A DNA stretch of 64,000 nucleotides. Source: Hanleya hanleyi. Taxonomy: Eukaryota; Mollusca; Polyplacophora; Lepidopleurida; Hanleyidae. Location: the NCBI GenBank assembly GCA_036873755.1, contig JAVTVY010008188.1:310001-374000 (forward strand), given 5' to 3'. The first letter of the stretch is position 1; each line of letters opens with the position of its first letter. The position numbers were made by a program, and so were the translations under genes. The notes beneath the pieces were generated by a model. It was not told where the DNA came from. It made no database searches and saw nothing but the letters and a program-made list of their open reading frames with translations. Positions 35,011 to 47,450 of this stretch are shown piece after piece.

Positions 35011-35581
35011 CGCACCCTATCTGACCTGCGCTTTTTGGGATCGGTTGTGTCCTGGGGAGGGGGGGGGGGCGAAATGGCCTCCCTAATTATTTTTCTCAAC
35101 CCTTGAGCTAGAGGGCTGAAACTTACCACACTATACCCTTGGATCAAGCTCTACCAGAAAATGTAAGAAAAATCCAAGATGGCCGCATTGATGACGTCAT
35201 AGTGACGTCATTTAAAAAACAGCATTTTTTGGTCGATTTTTCAGTCAAATTTTCCGAACAAATTTTTATGCAATTGCAAAACCTGCATGATAAATTAGTA
35301 AATATTAATGTGATGTGAAATAAAACATTTTCTGCCCGCTTTCATTGCGGAAAAGAAATATTACAAAAACATCACTTTTCTGGGGCCTCACGTGACCGCC
35401 ATCTTGAATTTTCTCATGATCCTCTGCTCGGGGGGTTATGCAAATAGACTGAAAATGACCCCAATATGATAAAATATAAAGTTACGGAGTTTCAGCTCTC
35501 CATTTTTTGTCATTCCGGAGATAGCGCAGAAAGTTTGGTAAGGGGGCCATTTCGGCCCCCCCCCAGGTCAGGTAGAGTTAA
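35011..35581 (+). mobile_element. Family Z MITE private to unit 4
   Basis: The 5' tip CCCTATCTGACCTG follows CGCA instead of TTAA; the 3' tip GGTCAGGTAGAG ends at TTAA 35,578-35,581. It contains both TGACGTCA sites (35,190-35,215 region), a CCGCCATCTTG site and the octamer at 35,438-35,445. Unit 1 has CCTTTAAGCAGC at the same place (about 17,174-17,185), an empty TTAA site. Confidence 0.9.
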
Positions 35582-36340
35582 GCAGCCCAAAAAGGCAACC
35601 CGCTGGTTGGTGAAATCCTCAATATTTGTCTTGCTTCGACATGTTCGCATTCCGTGACTGACTGCGCCGATACATATTAAACTTACATGTAGACAACCTG
35701 TGTGAACGATGACTAACTAATGAATGCCGGATTTGAAGTCTACACCTAACTGAACATTACAAAACATATTTGGTGTATTTGAACCGCAGAAGCAGGCTAT
35801 TACTTCCTCTATTCTGGGTTGAGTAGACGTCTAGCTCGTCAGTTATCCCTTCAACGAATATATTCCGTCGCACTTAGAAACTTAATGTCTTGATTGCAGC
35901 TTCTTTATGGATACCGTTTTCATGTTAACAATCTGCCCGGTATTTCCTTCATATCTGCACAATTCAGTACCCAATTACCGCTTGTCAATTTCTTTTAGCA
36001 TTGAGTGATAGGGAACCATCCATTTTTTCTTTACATCCAGGGACTTCATGAGAAAATGTATCACCAGCACGTCCTTGACGAGAAACGGATTTTAATTTAC
36101 TGCCACACGTGAATGAAGCATCTTGTAAAGAATGTTGAATTTTGCGAACGATTTGTTTGGATTACATATAACTTGACGTCCAAATGTTATTTTTCAAATG
36201 AGATATCTGCTTAATAAATGATTTATCTCCAGGATGTTTATATGGCCATACACTAAAGAGACGATGTGGTGAGTTTGTGGTCAACGCATACGGCGATAGT
36301 TGATAGCTCATAGAGCGTATCAGTTTGGCCATGATTTTAT

Positions 36341-36767
36341 TTTCATAAGACAACAGGAATGTTTTATGGGTTTTCGAATCCGAGTATAATAATGCAGGCG
36401 TATGTGAAAATGTATTCCATATTACACTGATGAGGCGCTTACCTGCATTAAATTGTTCTCTTTACTGGCGAGTGGTGTACAATTTAACTATCGACATTGG
36501 TTCGGTAAAAACAGATAAGAATCAAAGATGTGGGTGAGATTCTCCGATTACCAAATAGAAGGAACTCCTCTAATGTCCGTTGTCAAAATCCCGGAGGGTA
36601 AATTACTATCATATTCTTATGACAAAAACATTTTATTTTATCTATACTCATTTTTTTTTTGGAGCGACATTGACTGACTATGAAAGCAGAGCTAGTATGC
36701 AATAGGCAATGGACACTTACACCCGGGTAATACTAATCACCAGATCGGACCACAGCTGTCCCTCAAA
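36341..36767. other. No gene seen
   Basis: Unique-looking DNA right of the tandem array. Nothing is supported. Confidence 0.5.
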
Positions 36768-36882
36768 TTACCACAACGGACAACAACGGACCCCAATATT
36801 ACCACAACGGACCCACAACATACCACAAAGGCCTCACAATATTCCACAACTGATACCCAAATTACAGCAACGGGACACCAGC
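36768..36882 (+). repeat. Degenerate 20-22-bp minisatellite
   Basis: About five copies of a unit like TTACCACAACGGACCCACAA, with drifting length. The open frame 36,709-36,918 is a product of the repeat. Confidence 0.8.
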
Positions 36883-38334
36883 ATTTTTCAAGGACTCCAC
36901 ATACACATTGTCTACTAGTACCATAGTGATTACTTGTAGCGTTTGAATATTCGTTGAATCGGATATCTAGAAGATGTATACGGTCCCAATAAGGGGTAAT
37001 TATATATTTACATAAACGGACACTCCCTAATTTATATCACGTACTGGGGTGCAAAGTGGCATAACTTTGCCCGGCAGTGTTTACTAATTAAGTCCAACAA
37101 TAGATTCGCAACATACACGTACCCAATTGTTGATTGATCAGACAACGAGGGGTTCTTTGGGCAGCGATAATGTATTAAATTTTCATAAGGTATATTGTGT
37201 TGCTATCCGAGTCAGACAAATAATAAACTAGTTTCATTTATTTTCGGTTTCATTTATTTCCATTTATTTCCGGTCAGTAGAAGATGCATATCTTCTTCAG
37301 AATTAAGAAATTTCCTTATTTATTTTTGGAAATAAAATGGCTGTCGAAATTTGAAGAATGCAGAAATGGTGATTGTTAAAGATACGAAATAATTAAGAAT
37401 ATAACGGATTCGAATTATTATTTACTCTCCTGTTGGATTTTTTTTCAAACTTGAGTTGTTTCAAAAGAAGAAGTTGAAACTATAGTGCTTCAACCTGTAT
37501 TATTCTTTGTTATTCATATTCTTTAATAAATTGAAATCAAACTCATATCGATGCATATTTTCTTTATTCACGCAACTCGTTGCCTGAAGCTTCAATGAAA
37601 GACTTACGAAGTTTCAAATAAAACCAGAAGTTGCCTCTAAAGATGAAAGTTAAATGGCAGGTTGTCTATTACAGGCGGCTGATCCACCTAATGTAAATCT
37701 TCTTGGTTTTCAATTGTGTTTTTGAAAAGATGTAAACGGAGTTAAGATAAATGTTTTGGCACTTCAAAAGATTCAACAGTTCAGTTTTCGTATAATTTAC
37801 ACTTGTATATTACAGATCAAAACAAATCGTATGTTTGAAGCCTCTTGGAGAAATAGGAACATTTTTGAGAAAATTTGTTGCAAATGATGATAGATTCGGT
37901 GATCAAAATTCAGACTCCGTATATCTTACTGTCTGTGGATGTCATTGCACTTAAATGTTCATATTTTCTAAAGTGTTCGTTGAGAGTTTTACGGAGTTAA
38001 GGTAGGAAATCGGAAAAGTAGCAGCCTCAATCAACCTTAATCCGGGAAGCGCTGTTTCAAAACAGAAACAATAAATTGCAACGCTTTTGGAAAACATACC
38101 GTAGAGATTGATGAGTATACGTAGGTTAGTAAACAACACTGCTTCTCACATTTAGACGAAAGTTGTTGACGCCAACCATCTATCTTCCAATTTATTTTTT
38201 ACAAGTATATTCATTTACATATACGGATGTGAAAACTTGCGGTTTTAAATAAGAGTTAATAACCAGGAACTATAGTTAAATTTGGAATGTGACGTCCTGG
38301 AAATTGCAGTCCTAGTTTGTCCATTAACGCGATA
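36883..38334. other. No gene seen
   Basis: AT-rich sequence with no supported gene, RNA or repeat. TTTCATTTATTTTCGGTTTCATTTATTTCC near 37,237 is a short local duplication. Confidence 0.5.
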
Positions 38335-38665
38335 TGCAGGAGGTGGGAGACATTGACGACGTCTGGTGACCAAAAAGCAACCATATGACTCTACAGGAAA
38401 GTATTCGCCGGCACCTAACATTCACACCCGAGAATATGGTGGATTCTCGGACGTAGCCTTTTATTGCAGATGCTCGTGTTTGGGAGTATGAGGTATCCAC
38501 ACGGCCCCTAGGCCCGGCTTAAGCGGAATTAGATAGGCTAGGTCTGGAGCTGTGGTGACAGATTAGCTCAAGCAACTCATATGATGTTAATGGATGAGAA
38601 TCATGGAAGTCTGATGGAGTAAACGCCTTAACATGGGGTAACCTGGTAAATGCAAGAAACCTAGA
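38335..38665 (-). repeat. Family K copy
   Basis: On the minus strand the order matches 46,160-46,515. Plus-strand landmarks are GACATTGACGACGTCTGGTG, GGACGTAGCCTTTTATTGCA, CACGGCCCCTAGGCCCGGCT, TAAGCGGAATTAGATAGGCT and ACGCCTTAACATGGGGTAA. A SINE-like or LTR-like origin cannot be decided by eye. Confidence 0.75.
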
Positions 38666-41600
38666 AAAACTAACCTATAATGTCCGACGTCGTACGGTTT
38701 AAATTTCCCACCGAAACAATAAACCTACAGATATTTGTCAAGTGACATGTACAGAGGCCAAACCCCGAAAATCGAGCGAAACTATATGATATGTTAGGTA
38801 TATTTAACACGATTAAGTTTCACGGACGGCTATATCCGAATAGCAACATGTCATCGTTGGCATAGCCTGGTGCTTGTGATGTTCCTGTTCTATTTTCTAA
38901 TGTATCCGATATAGAACAAATATGTACTCAATGTATGTAGAAGATTATCACGGATTATGAAGTTTAGCGTACATGTAAATCTTGTAGCATTTTCTCCAAT
39001 ATTTCAAGGCTGAATTTCCTCAAAATCTAGAGCATATATCATCGCCTACACGCGTAAATTGAATTCGGACGGCCACGGGGAAATAACATGTGGGCACAGA
39101 GGGCATTGACAATTTGGTGACTTCATTTTTTCAGACGAGTCAAATTTTGCGATAAGAATTACAATAGATTATTGAGAGAGGAATTTAGACCGTTTTGTTG
39201 AAGAAAAAAAACGATGTCCATGAGAGAGGAGAGGGAGTATATCGTACATTACCAACGATGAAACAAATGACTCCAGTTAAACATTCATTCGCTTGAAAAG
39301 TACGAACGAAACCAAATCTAAATAGTATCGAAATATACTTTCTCCTTTAGAAATCTACCGGTTCACAGAACGAGTCATCAGTTTAACAAAATCCTTCTCG
39401 CGCATCTCTGGGTGGATTTATTGTTCGCTTTCTCGTTAAAACATCCGCCACGTTATTTTTTTTTTATTGTGTTGTTGGTTTATTTCTTGTTAATTGACTT
39501 GAAGTCTTGAAATTTGAAGCAATAATCTGTATATCAATGTAGAAAAGTATAATTGTGACTCCTTTCTTCATTAATTCCAGTGCGTTTAGCATACCGGACC
39601 GGTTCGGCTACGTCTGTGAATTCATCGTATTTGCGGGTCTGAATGTGAGGTGCCGCCGGGGGAAGCTTTCCTGTCAATATTTCCTGTAGAGTCACACGTA
39701 TGATGGCTCTTTATTCGTCAGCCGTCCTCAATATTTCCCACCTCTTACATATCGTTCCAATCTATTTGTTGAATATTGAATTATCTTAAAATAATTTCCA
39801 AGACGAAATTTATGGCATCTAAAAGTTCTCGCTTAAATTTGACACTGGTGTTTGGTATTTTTACATTAGCACAGTTTTAGATAAAAGAGCAGTACTGAGT
39901 CACGTCTATGGCCTACGAAACAGAGTGTAGTACCAAGAAAAATGAGGACAAAAATAAACATGCGACTACAGCCAGGGTGATTACCAGTCCGAGTCTGTAC
40001 TCGACGTCGGTGTGTACATGTAGGTCAGTATGTAGTCATCCGCTCCCGTGATCCTGCGAATATTTGCAATTACTTAAAACAACTGATAGCACATCTTGTC
40101 TCAGATTATCTTACAGTATTTGATAAAAGCTTCCTCAAGCTTACCGCTAAGACATGTAAGATCGCTCAATCGTGTCAGCACTATCCTGCAGTCGCAATGG
40201 ATTGGGTTTCTGGCGAAGAATAGCGAACGAAGTCATGTTCGTGCCATACTCTGGCTAAAATTCGAAAGCGTTGTTATAAGATGATCTCTCAAGTGTAGTG
40301 GTTCGGACAAACTCGGCAAACATAAGCAAACTCGATTATGAGACGAATCTAATGTGAAAAATCTGTGTTTCAAAAAAGAGAAAAAAAATCGAGTCTTGTC
40401 AATTAGTATCCGCTTATATCTATATTTCTCCGTTACACCGAGGCAAACACGAAAGTCAATCTGACTATGACGTTGATTTGACTTGCTCAGCGAAAATCTG
40501 AAATTCGTGCTCATGTCAACATCATTCTGTACATCGGAACACCTCTCACGGAGAATCATTGAAAATAACCTGTTTAGTTTGGTGTCTGAAACCAATATAT
40601 GTCGCGGTCAACTGAATTTGATACTCAGCGTTTCTAGCTGTTTTAAGGAGATGTTGAACACTGCCCTGTTGTGTCCAAAACTAACTGGCAATGACTCTGA
40701 GCCGAAATATTGTAGGCGATTTTTGACTAGATCCAGTTAGCGAAACTCCCTTCTGAGAGATATCCCTTCCCAAGGGAAATATATAACTCAACAATACTTT
40801 TCTTCATGTCATTCACAACAGGAAATATCAGATAAAAGCCCATCGCCACGACCTCTAACAGATTTTTATTTGGAAATATCATGTGCTGTTTGTCGAACTG
40901 AGGCTGAAAGGGTTCAGGGCCGACCAAACGAAAGAAGTCACGAATTTATCTCGCGAAACCAGTTGCACATGGCAAGAACCAATGACCGATGCCCTATCTA
41001 CGATATGTGATCGCCAGTGCTCTCCCTCTATTTTCGAATATCGTGGTGTTGCAGTTCCGGAAGTTTAGCAAACAAATCGGTTTTGAGCGTGATTATATCA
41101 CTGTGACTATATTCATCACGATGCAGATTTTGCAGACCGTTTAAGCCACATGCTGACACATTGGGAATGAAACTGTTTGTAAGAATATAAAGGTCTGTTA
41201 AAGTATCGTCCTTACCTTTGAAGAAATCGCATGCGAATGAGGTATTCCTGTTCCATGAATGTTCAACTTGATTTGTAAACCTTGAAATAGTTTGTCAGTA
41301 ATCCCATGTTGCCTTTTATTTTAAAGCTCTCGTAAAGTTTTTGAAGATAAAACACTTGAATATGGATGGTATTTGGAAAAACCCATACTAGATGGGATGA
41401 TAATGAGATCACTTGAGATCACTTGAGGCAAGGTTTTCCAGTAATATATCAAATGTATAGTATTTTTACGTCTATCTCCACCCACCACCATATTTTACAA
41501 CGTACATGTATTGATTTGAGCTTTTCCGAAAAATGCTTGATAAACTATGAATCGTGCGCAAGTTTATTTTATCCTAACGGGTCAAGACTGCTTCGTGTGT

Positions 41601-42174
41601 GATCTCGTTGCCTACAGAAAACTCTCACCGGGTGTCAATGGCTGGCGTCGGTAACAATATCCAGTTTACCGATGTATGTATATGCATTTAGATGACACCG
41701 TACAATGCAATACCTTCGACCCTGAGGTACTTGAGTAGCCTGGAAAGGAAAGCGATTCTTTTAACCAAGTAAAATATATTCAAAATAGGCATTTCTATGG
41801 TGATCCGTTATGGCCATTTCATTTATCGATTCTCTCTACTATTGTCAATTCTTTAAAACGTTTTTAATTGTGATCATTCAGCACGAAGCAAAAAAAACTG
41901 AGAATGTATTTAAAGAGTTAATACGGACAATTATTGCCTATTTCCTGGTTAAACAGCAAGGCATCAATTACATACATTTGAGATGACCCGCTACGTTATC
42001 AGCTAGATTTATATAATTGTATGATGTTTTAATATCTCCATATTGCAGTGTGCATATATATATTTACATATCCGAATGAAAAGCTGATAAAGAGAAACCA
42101 TTGAAAAATAATAATGATATACTATGTTATTTTGTGGGAAGATTCTTTAAATTATTGGAAAATATTTCAGCGTT
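38666..42174. other. No gene seen, apart from a K fragment
   Basis: Contains a K fragment at 39,590-39,760. The overlapping opposite-strand frames at 40,233-40,740 carry no recognisable domain. AATGAGATCACTTGAGATCACTTGAGG near 41,401 is a short tandem echo. Nothing else is supported. Confidence 0.5.
39590..39760 (+). repeat. Family K, 3' fragment
   Basis: Only the end of K remains: GGTTCGGCTACGTCTGTGAA, GTGAGGTGCCG, CCTGTAGAGTCACACG and CCGTCCTCAATATTTCCCAC. Confidence 0.6.
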
Positions 42175-42364
42175 TATATTCTTTAATGTTATTTGTGCAA
42201 AGGCGAAAGTATTATTCCTGTTTATTCACAAGCACTATCTGTGCAGAAAATGACCAGCTCGAAAATGTATGAAAATATACCTCCATTTCTTTGCTGTCCA
42301 TATAATGTTCGTTTCATCATCAGCGTTATGGCTGGTGAGTGATGACATATGGAGGCGTTTTGCT

Positions 42365-42957
42365 TTAACCCTACCTGGCCTTAGGGGGGGGGGGGGGTAG
42401 GCGGAAAGTGCCCCCCGCCCTAGTGAACTTTTCTCTGCTGCTCCGAAACGACAAAACCGAGGAGGCTGGCACTTGGTGACTTTTAAGCTTATCTTATTGG
42501 GGTCATTTTGAGACTATTTTCATGTACCCCCGGGCAGAGGATCATGAGTAAATTCGAAATGGCGGCCATGTGGTATCCGCGAAAGCCGTGTTTTTCAATC
42601 TTCTCGCTCCATTTCTTCGCATTTTCCTTGCCTAAAAGGCATTGAAAGTATTTTATTTATGCAAAACTAATTATTCTACATTTTATTTGTTTTTTTTCGA
42701 GAGAAAAATCGGAAAAATAAAAATTTTGAAAAATCGACCCCAAATAGTCCGAGAAATGGCTTCCGCGAAGATGACGTCATGGCGGCCATCTTGGATTTTT
42801 TACATTTCCCGGTAGAGCTTGAACCAAAGATACTGTGTGGTAAGTTTTAGCGCTCTAGCCTTAGTGGTAGAGAAAATATATACTGGGGGCACTTTCCGCT
42901 CCCCCCCCCCCGCCAGGCTGTGATACACCCCAAATCGCCCAGGCCAGATAGGGTTAA
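42365..42957 (-). mobile_element. Family Z MITE, complete, in copy A
   Basis: TTAA at 42,365-42,368 and 42,954-42,957. The left tip CCCTACCTGGCC is followed by a 14-base G run; the right tip ends GGCCAGATAGGG. Copy B has a single TTAA (49,934-49,937) at the matching place, so this is a clean insertion with a TTAA target. Only one TGACGTCA is present, next to TGGCGGCCATCTTGG, so this copy differs in its core. Confidence 0.93.
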
Positions 42958-43799
42958 TCGAGTAACATAGTCTCCTCCCTGGTAGTAGTCTAATGAGTCT
43001 TCGTTTTGTGACTTTCGGTTGCCAGCATGCGTCTATCAATTCTACAACTTTGCCTGGATGAAATGTATGGAGTGGCAAAATTTAACAGTGTGTTTTTTTC
43101 ATGATCGTAATTAGAAGATAGACACATGAAGCTACGTTAGTATAGCAGAAGGTTTAGAATCACGAAAACACATGAACGAAATGTCTGAAATCTATTTAGA
43201 GTTGCCTGAACTTCTTTTATACCATTGCTATTAATTTTAGTTTGCATCATCTGACACTAGGGATTATACTAGATAACCCTTCAGCAACACATCCCCTTTA
43301 ATGTATCCGACCTGAATGATACTCCTGTGACAACCTGGTCGCAGTAAATCTGGACTAATGACTATAACTTGTTGAAGTTATATCAGGATGACGTTCTTCC
43401 TGTTAAAAAACGACCATAGGTAAAGTAGACGCAATGGGCTGTCTAAGAACGTAATTGTTTATCTCATTGATATATTCGTATTCTGTCGTTCTTTTCTGAG
43501 CTATGATGCTCTCATTCTCAAGCGATTTCGAAGAAAACAGATGAAATCATTATGTACAAGTGCAAACAACGTTTTTCACTTCTTTTGACCGTGTATAGTA
43601 GTTTCTATGCTGTTTATGGCAAATCATGATGATATTTGTGATAATAACATTATATCTGTGCACTGAAGTGATTAGTATCCTGTCTCGTTTAGAGAGACTT
43701 CAATCATTAAGTTCCTTGGATGCCTTAGTCTGGATACTGCAGACTAATTTAGGGGTAACGTTCAATCGATCGAGATGGCTTCTCAATAAATGAGTAAAA

Positions 43800-44960
43800 C
43801 CGATAAATATCTCGTTGCGAAGGGTCCCAGTTTATCTCTATCGAGTGTTGTCCCGGTTTGCTGCTGGTTTTCTCTCGAAATCTCGGTCACCCTCGAAATA
43901 ATTCGACTTGTTTCGAGAATGGAATCGAGATGCCTTCAAATGAAGGTTTAAACCATTCGGAAAGCGTATACTTGCTATATATATACTTATCTGTGATAGC
44001 GAGATTAATCTCGGCGAGTACATATGCATTTAAACACGGATAACGAATTACATGGAACGTTTAATATTATTTGTTATTCCATCTAGAGATCTGTAGTCGC
44101 ATACTTGCTCCGACAACGCAGATTTCTCTGCACGTTATGTATGGAAAGAAAAACACATCCCCAATTGACATTGTATAAGCTGGTCCATTGTTATTCAGGT
44201 TGACTCATTCTCGATTCTGCTTTCAGAAGTTGAATTAGTTTATATAGATTCGACCAGGAACCGCGCATTGTAATCACTTCTGCAAGCCTAAATTAAAATT
44301 GCATATGTTCCTCTGCACATCAAAATGGGAGATTTTTATTGATAATAATTATTTGATATGACCTTGACTTGAAAATTATTGCACCACGTGTCGTCAGAGA
44401 TTTCGGGGGTATTCATGAATACAGAGGCCTCGAAGACAACAGGGACGGTTACTAACTCACTGGAAACCGGCGAATATAAATTTAAACGCTCGATCAACCT
44501 TTCACACAAACAACACGCGGTATTGTCGATAGTATTATGTATGGGACAGTTGGATTGCAGCGTGATTGAACTCCGAATTGGACGGTAATCACACCAATTA
44601 TTTGGTTAATTTGCTAAACACATGCAATCAGCAATTAAATAAAAAAAATTGTCGGATTCTAATTTTGGTCGCGGTATGCATATACAATCAGCGACCCCAC
44701 AATACGGTACCAGCACAACTCTCTGATCACCTGAGAAGCTAAAATACGATCAAATTAGCTGCAACAAAACACTCTCATATAGAAACCGAGATCCCCCGTC
44801 GAGATTACCGATTAATTTCGTATCCATCTCGAAAACCCAGACGACGTTTCGATGGAGACAGTACTGGGAGCAAACCGGGAGACATCGCCAGCCTCCCCCC
44901 CCCTCCCCCACCCCCCGCTTTCAACCGATAAATTTCTAGATCTATTTCGAAGGCATCGAG
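43800..44960. repeat. Diverged inverted pair with CTCGA-rich motifs
   Basis: Positions 43,800-43,935 and 44,790-44,960 are imperfect reverse complements. Shared elements include ACCGATAAAT, GTCCCGGTTTGCT versus TCCCGGTTTGCTCCC on the other strand, and CTCGATGCCTTCGAAAT versus ATCGAGATGCCTTCAAATG. About 850 bp separate them. Whether they are ends of one element is not clear. Confidence 0.45.
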
Positions 44961-45879
44961 AAATTGGACGTGACCCCTTGGTTTAGCTTCATGTAAAAAG
45001 ACAAAGATGCCCGATGCCATTCTGATATTTCGCTTTATAAATGTGATCGTCTCTGACATGTAATGATGTCGAGATTCACGTCAATATTTAATTGGTGGAA
45101 CGTCTCTAAGAAATTTATGGATTAGGTTAGGAGCAGAAAGTAGACACCTTGTTATTAAGCTCTTAGCGTAACTTGCGATGAATGCCGCCACCGCGTGCCG
45201 GTGGGTCGATATGGAATTTCTGCATTTTATATCTTCACCGGACAGGAACATTATTGTGTCTCCAAGTATTCTAACTAATTGTACCTATCGATGGGTACTA
45301 AAATGTGCGCCTGATTGGCTTGAGTTACAAACATCTTGTTCGGTATTAACTTTCCCCTTGAATATAATGGAGGCACACTGACATCTATTACTGTCCTTTG
45401 ACAATAACTTTCAAATAAATCTAGGAACCTTTTCATCAGACAATTAAAATACCAAACAAACCGGCGGTGAGGTTCGATCTCATCGCCAAGGAGATGTTTT
45501 TTTAGACCGAGTTAATACATATAACGAAGGAAGAAAAACAGAATCAAGCACCAAATAAAAGAAACACTCATTTTCACTCTTCCCGAGGAGAGCATGCCAT
45601 GGCAGTGGTTATTCTTGCGTATCGTCTGCTCTCGCTGTTATAGAATATTTATATGTAACAGAATAAACTGGGCGAAAGTGTTTTTTTTTTGCGACGAGTT
45701 AATTAAATCGGCAAGTCTTGGCATGTCCAAATCTGCCAAACTTTGTAAATATCTACCCGATTTCAGCCTTGAGCTATCTACCAGTGCCTCTTGCTTGCTA
45801 GATGGACATATTCTGCTAGGTATATAAGTGATACTACATGAAAATATCTTCTTTCTCATAAAATATGTACACAGTTATG

Positions 45880-46085
45880 TATCTGTCCTGGGCGATTTGT
45901 GGCCTGCCCAGACCTTCCACAATATGTATCTCACTCCTTAGAATAGCGAGATGAAACTTCTCACAAAATGTCCTGGGGTCAGGCCCTATCAGAGAATGCA
46001 AACAATCCAAAATGGCTACTTTGCTGACGTCACGGTGACGTGATGTTCTGAAAATGTTTTTTTTATCGATTTTTCGGGAGCCATG
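45880..46085 (+). mobile_element. Family Z relic, 5' portion
   Basis: Starts near CTGTCCTGGGCGATTTG and reaches CTGACGTCACGGTGACGTGA and ATCGATTTTTCGGGA. The TTAA and the 3' half are missing. The CRE pair remains partly intact. Confidence 0.75.
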
Positions 46086-46159
46086 CGCGTTATTTCATCT
46101 GTTCATTGATTTGGTGGGAAATTCAAGCCGTATGACGTCGGGTATTATACATGTGGGTT

Positions 46160-46515
46160 AGTTTTTCTGGACATTCTTGTATTTACCAGGTTTACCCCAT
46201 GTTGAGGCGTTTTCGTCATCAGACGTCTACGATGCTCATCAATTAACATCAGATGAGATGTTGAGCTGGTCTATCGTCACAGCTCCCGAGCTAGCGTATC
46301 TATTTCCGATTAAGCCGGTGCTAGGGGGCGTGCGGATACTTCATAGTCTCAACATGAACATCTGCAATAAAAGCGCGGCTGAGATACTCCGGCTACGTCC
46401 GAGAATCAACCGTATTCTGAATGTTAGGTGCCTAGGGATGAGTCATGTGGTAGATTTTTAGTCAACACACGTCGTCAATTTCCTCCCTCTTGCATATCGC
46501 TCCAATTTGGTAGTA
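46160..46515 (+). repeat. Family K copy
   Basis: Near full-length member of the K subfamily ending in GTCGTCAATTTCCTCCCTC. Core landmarks are CCCGAGCTAGCGTATCTA, ATTAAGCCGGTGCTAGGG, CTGCAATAAAAGCGCGGCTG and CCGGCTACGTCCGAGAATC. The 94-codon frame at 46,177-46,461 lies wholly inside it and is not conserved in other copies. Confidence 0.78.
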
Positions 46516-47071
46516 TACAAGCTTGTAGGTCACTACAGTTTCAGTTTAAGACGGGAAGTAAAACGGTTAAGTGTATAAATACATTTTGTAGTTTAAAATA
46601 TTTATTATTTTGATATTTACTCGCTAATGTATCGAGGAAGACATTCACCAGTCACATATTTTGATAAAGAATGCATGACCATGTAACATCAAATAAGAAA
46701 AAGTGATGACATATTCTAGAATATTTTATTCGCCATTCATTAACCCAACCAACAAACATGCCATGTAAATTAGATTAAAATAATTATCTGATGCGAAATC
46801 GCTTTGGTCAGTGTAAAGTGACGGAGAAACGTAACGAAAAGGCAACATTGGACACCATTTTTTGAATTTTTCGTGTCTGCAGCTTATATGCAAGTAGCCT
46901 TAAAATGTCACACTGCAACAAGTTGAACATTTAGTCACTAAGATCCAGGGCTTCATTGTATTTCGTTATTGAAATATGGCAGAACATTTGACAGGCGTGG
47001 AAGCATTTATGTTAACATTTTAAAGGGGATGAACGTATTCCGATGATCCTATCAATAATGCATCCGTACAA

Positions 47072-47113
47072 GTCCAGGTAATCCCTAAATCCTCGCAGAG
47101 GGTTTACCTGGAC
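47072..47113. repeat. Small inverted repeat (hairpin)
   Basis: GTCCAGGTAA at 47,072-47,081 pairs with TTACCTGGAC at 47,104-47,113 across a 22-base loop. Confidence 0.75.
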
Positions 47114-47410
47114 CTTTTTGGTGATTCGGATGAGTTATCGACTCGTTGCGTCTATTACACAATCTTGTAATTTTATCCCCAGCGGTTGTTTTGAATTAGC
47201 GCGTCGGTATCTGAAACCTGCGGTTTTCGCTTTGACACCCCGATGTCGACTTCAGCCTAACTTCAAAGGCAGTCTGGCCGGCGATGAAATTCAAACCAGT
47301 CAAAACTCAATCCTCGCTGCGGATTGGCCTGATGAGCTGCTTCAGCGCGCTTACTGACTGGTTCGGTTTAGTGGAAATCCGTCTAGCTATTTATACCCAG
47401 AACTAACCAA

Positions 47411-47450
47411 GCCAGTGTATCGATCGTAAGCTATCGATTGATACACTGGC
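47411..47450. repeat. 16-bp stem hairpin
   Basis: GCCAGTGTATCGATCG pairs with CGATTGATACACTGGC with one mismatch around an 8-base loop. It does not resemble a known terminator or RNA in this kind of genome. Confidence 0.85.

Larger units (their letters stand above)
28926..36340 (+). repeat. Unit 4 (a truncated, b, c, d expanded, e), forward
   Basis: Sub-region a resumes mid-way at TTTCATTCCGTTCGTTTCC. Then b to about 30,540, c to about 31,560, d with an expanded minisatellite to about 34,330, e to about 36,340. It is the most diverged unit. It lacks the K copy and the two Z copies present in e of unit 1, and carries a Z copy of its own at 35,011. The array's right edge is where similarity stops, after CAGTTTGGCCAT. 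Confidence 0.87.

Noticed and set aside
10210..36340. CRISPR-like or phage-like arrays
   Set aside because: Direct repeats here are long, diverged and nested. There are no short identical repeats with unique spacers, and the DNA is clearly eukaryotic.
40233..40740. Overlapping 120- and 85-codon frames on opposite strands
   Set aside because: Neither has a motif, signal or conserved copy. Opposite-strand overlaps of this kind are common by chance.
42384..42397. Long G run as a G-quadruplex
   Set aside because: It is a single run of 14 G with no second to fourth tract at suitable spacing. Slippage within the Z end explains its variable length.
47328..47350. CTGATGAG followed by a hairpin, hammerhead-like
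   Set aside because: The stem is followed by GCGC instead of GAAA, so the catalytic core is not there.
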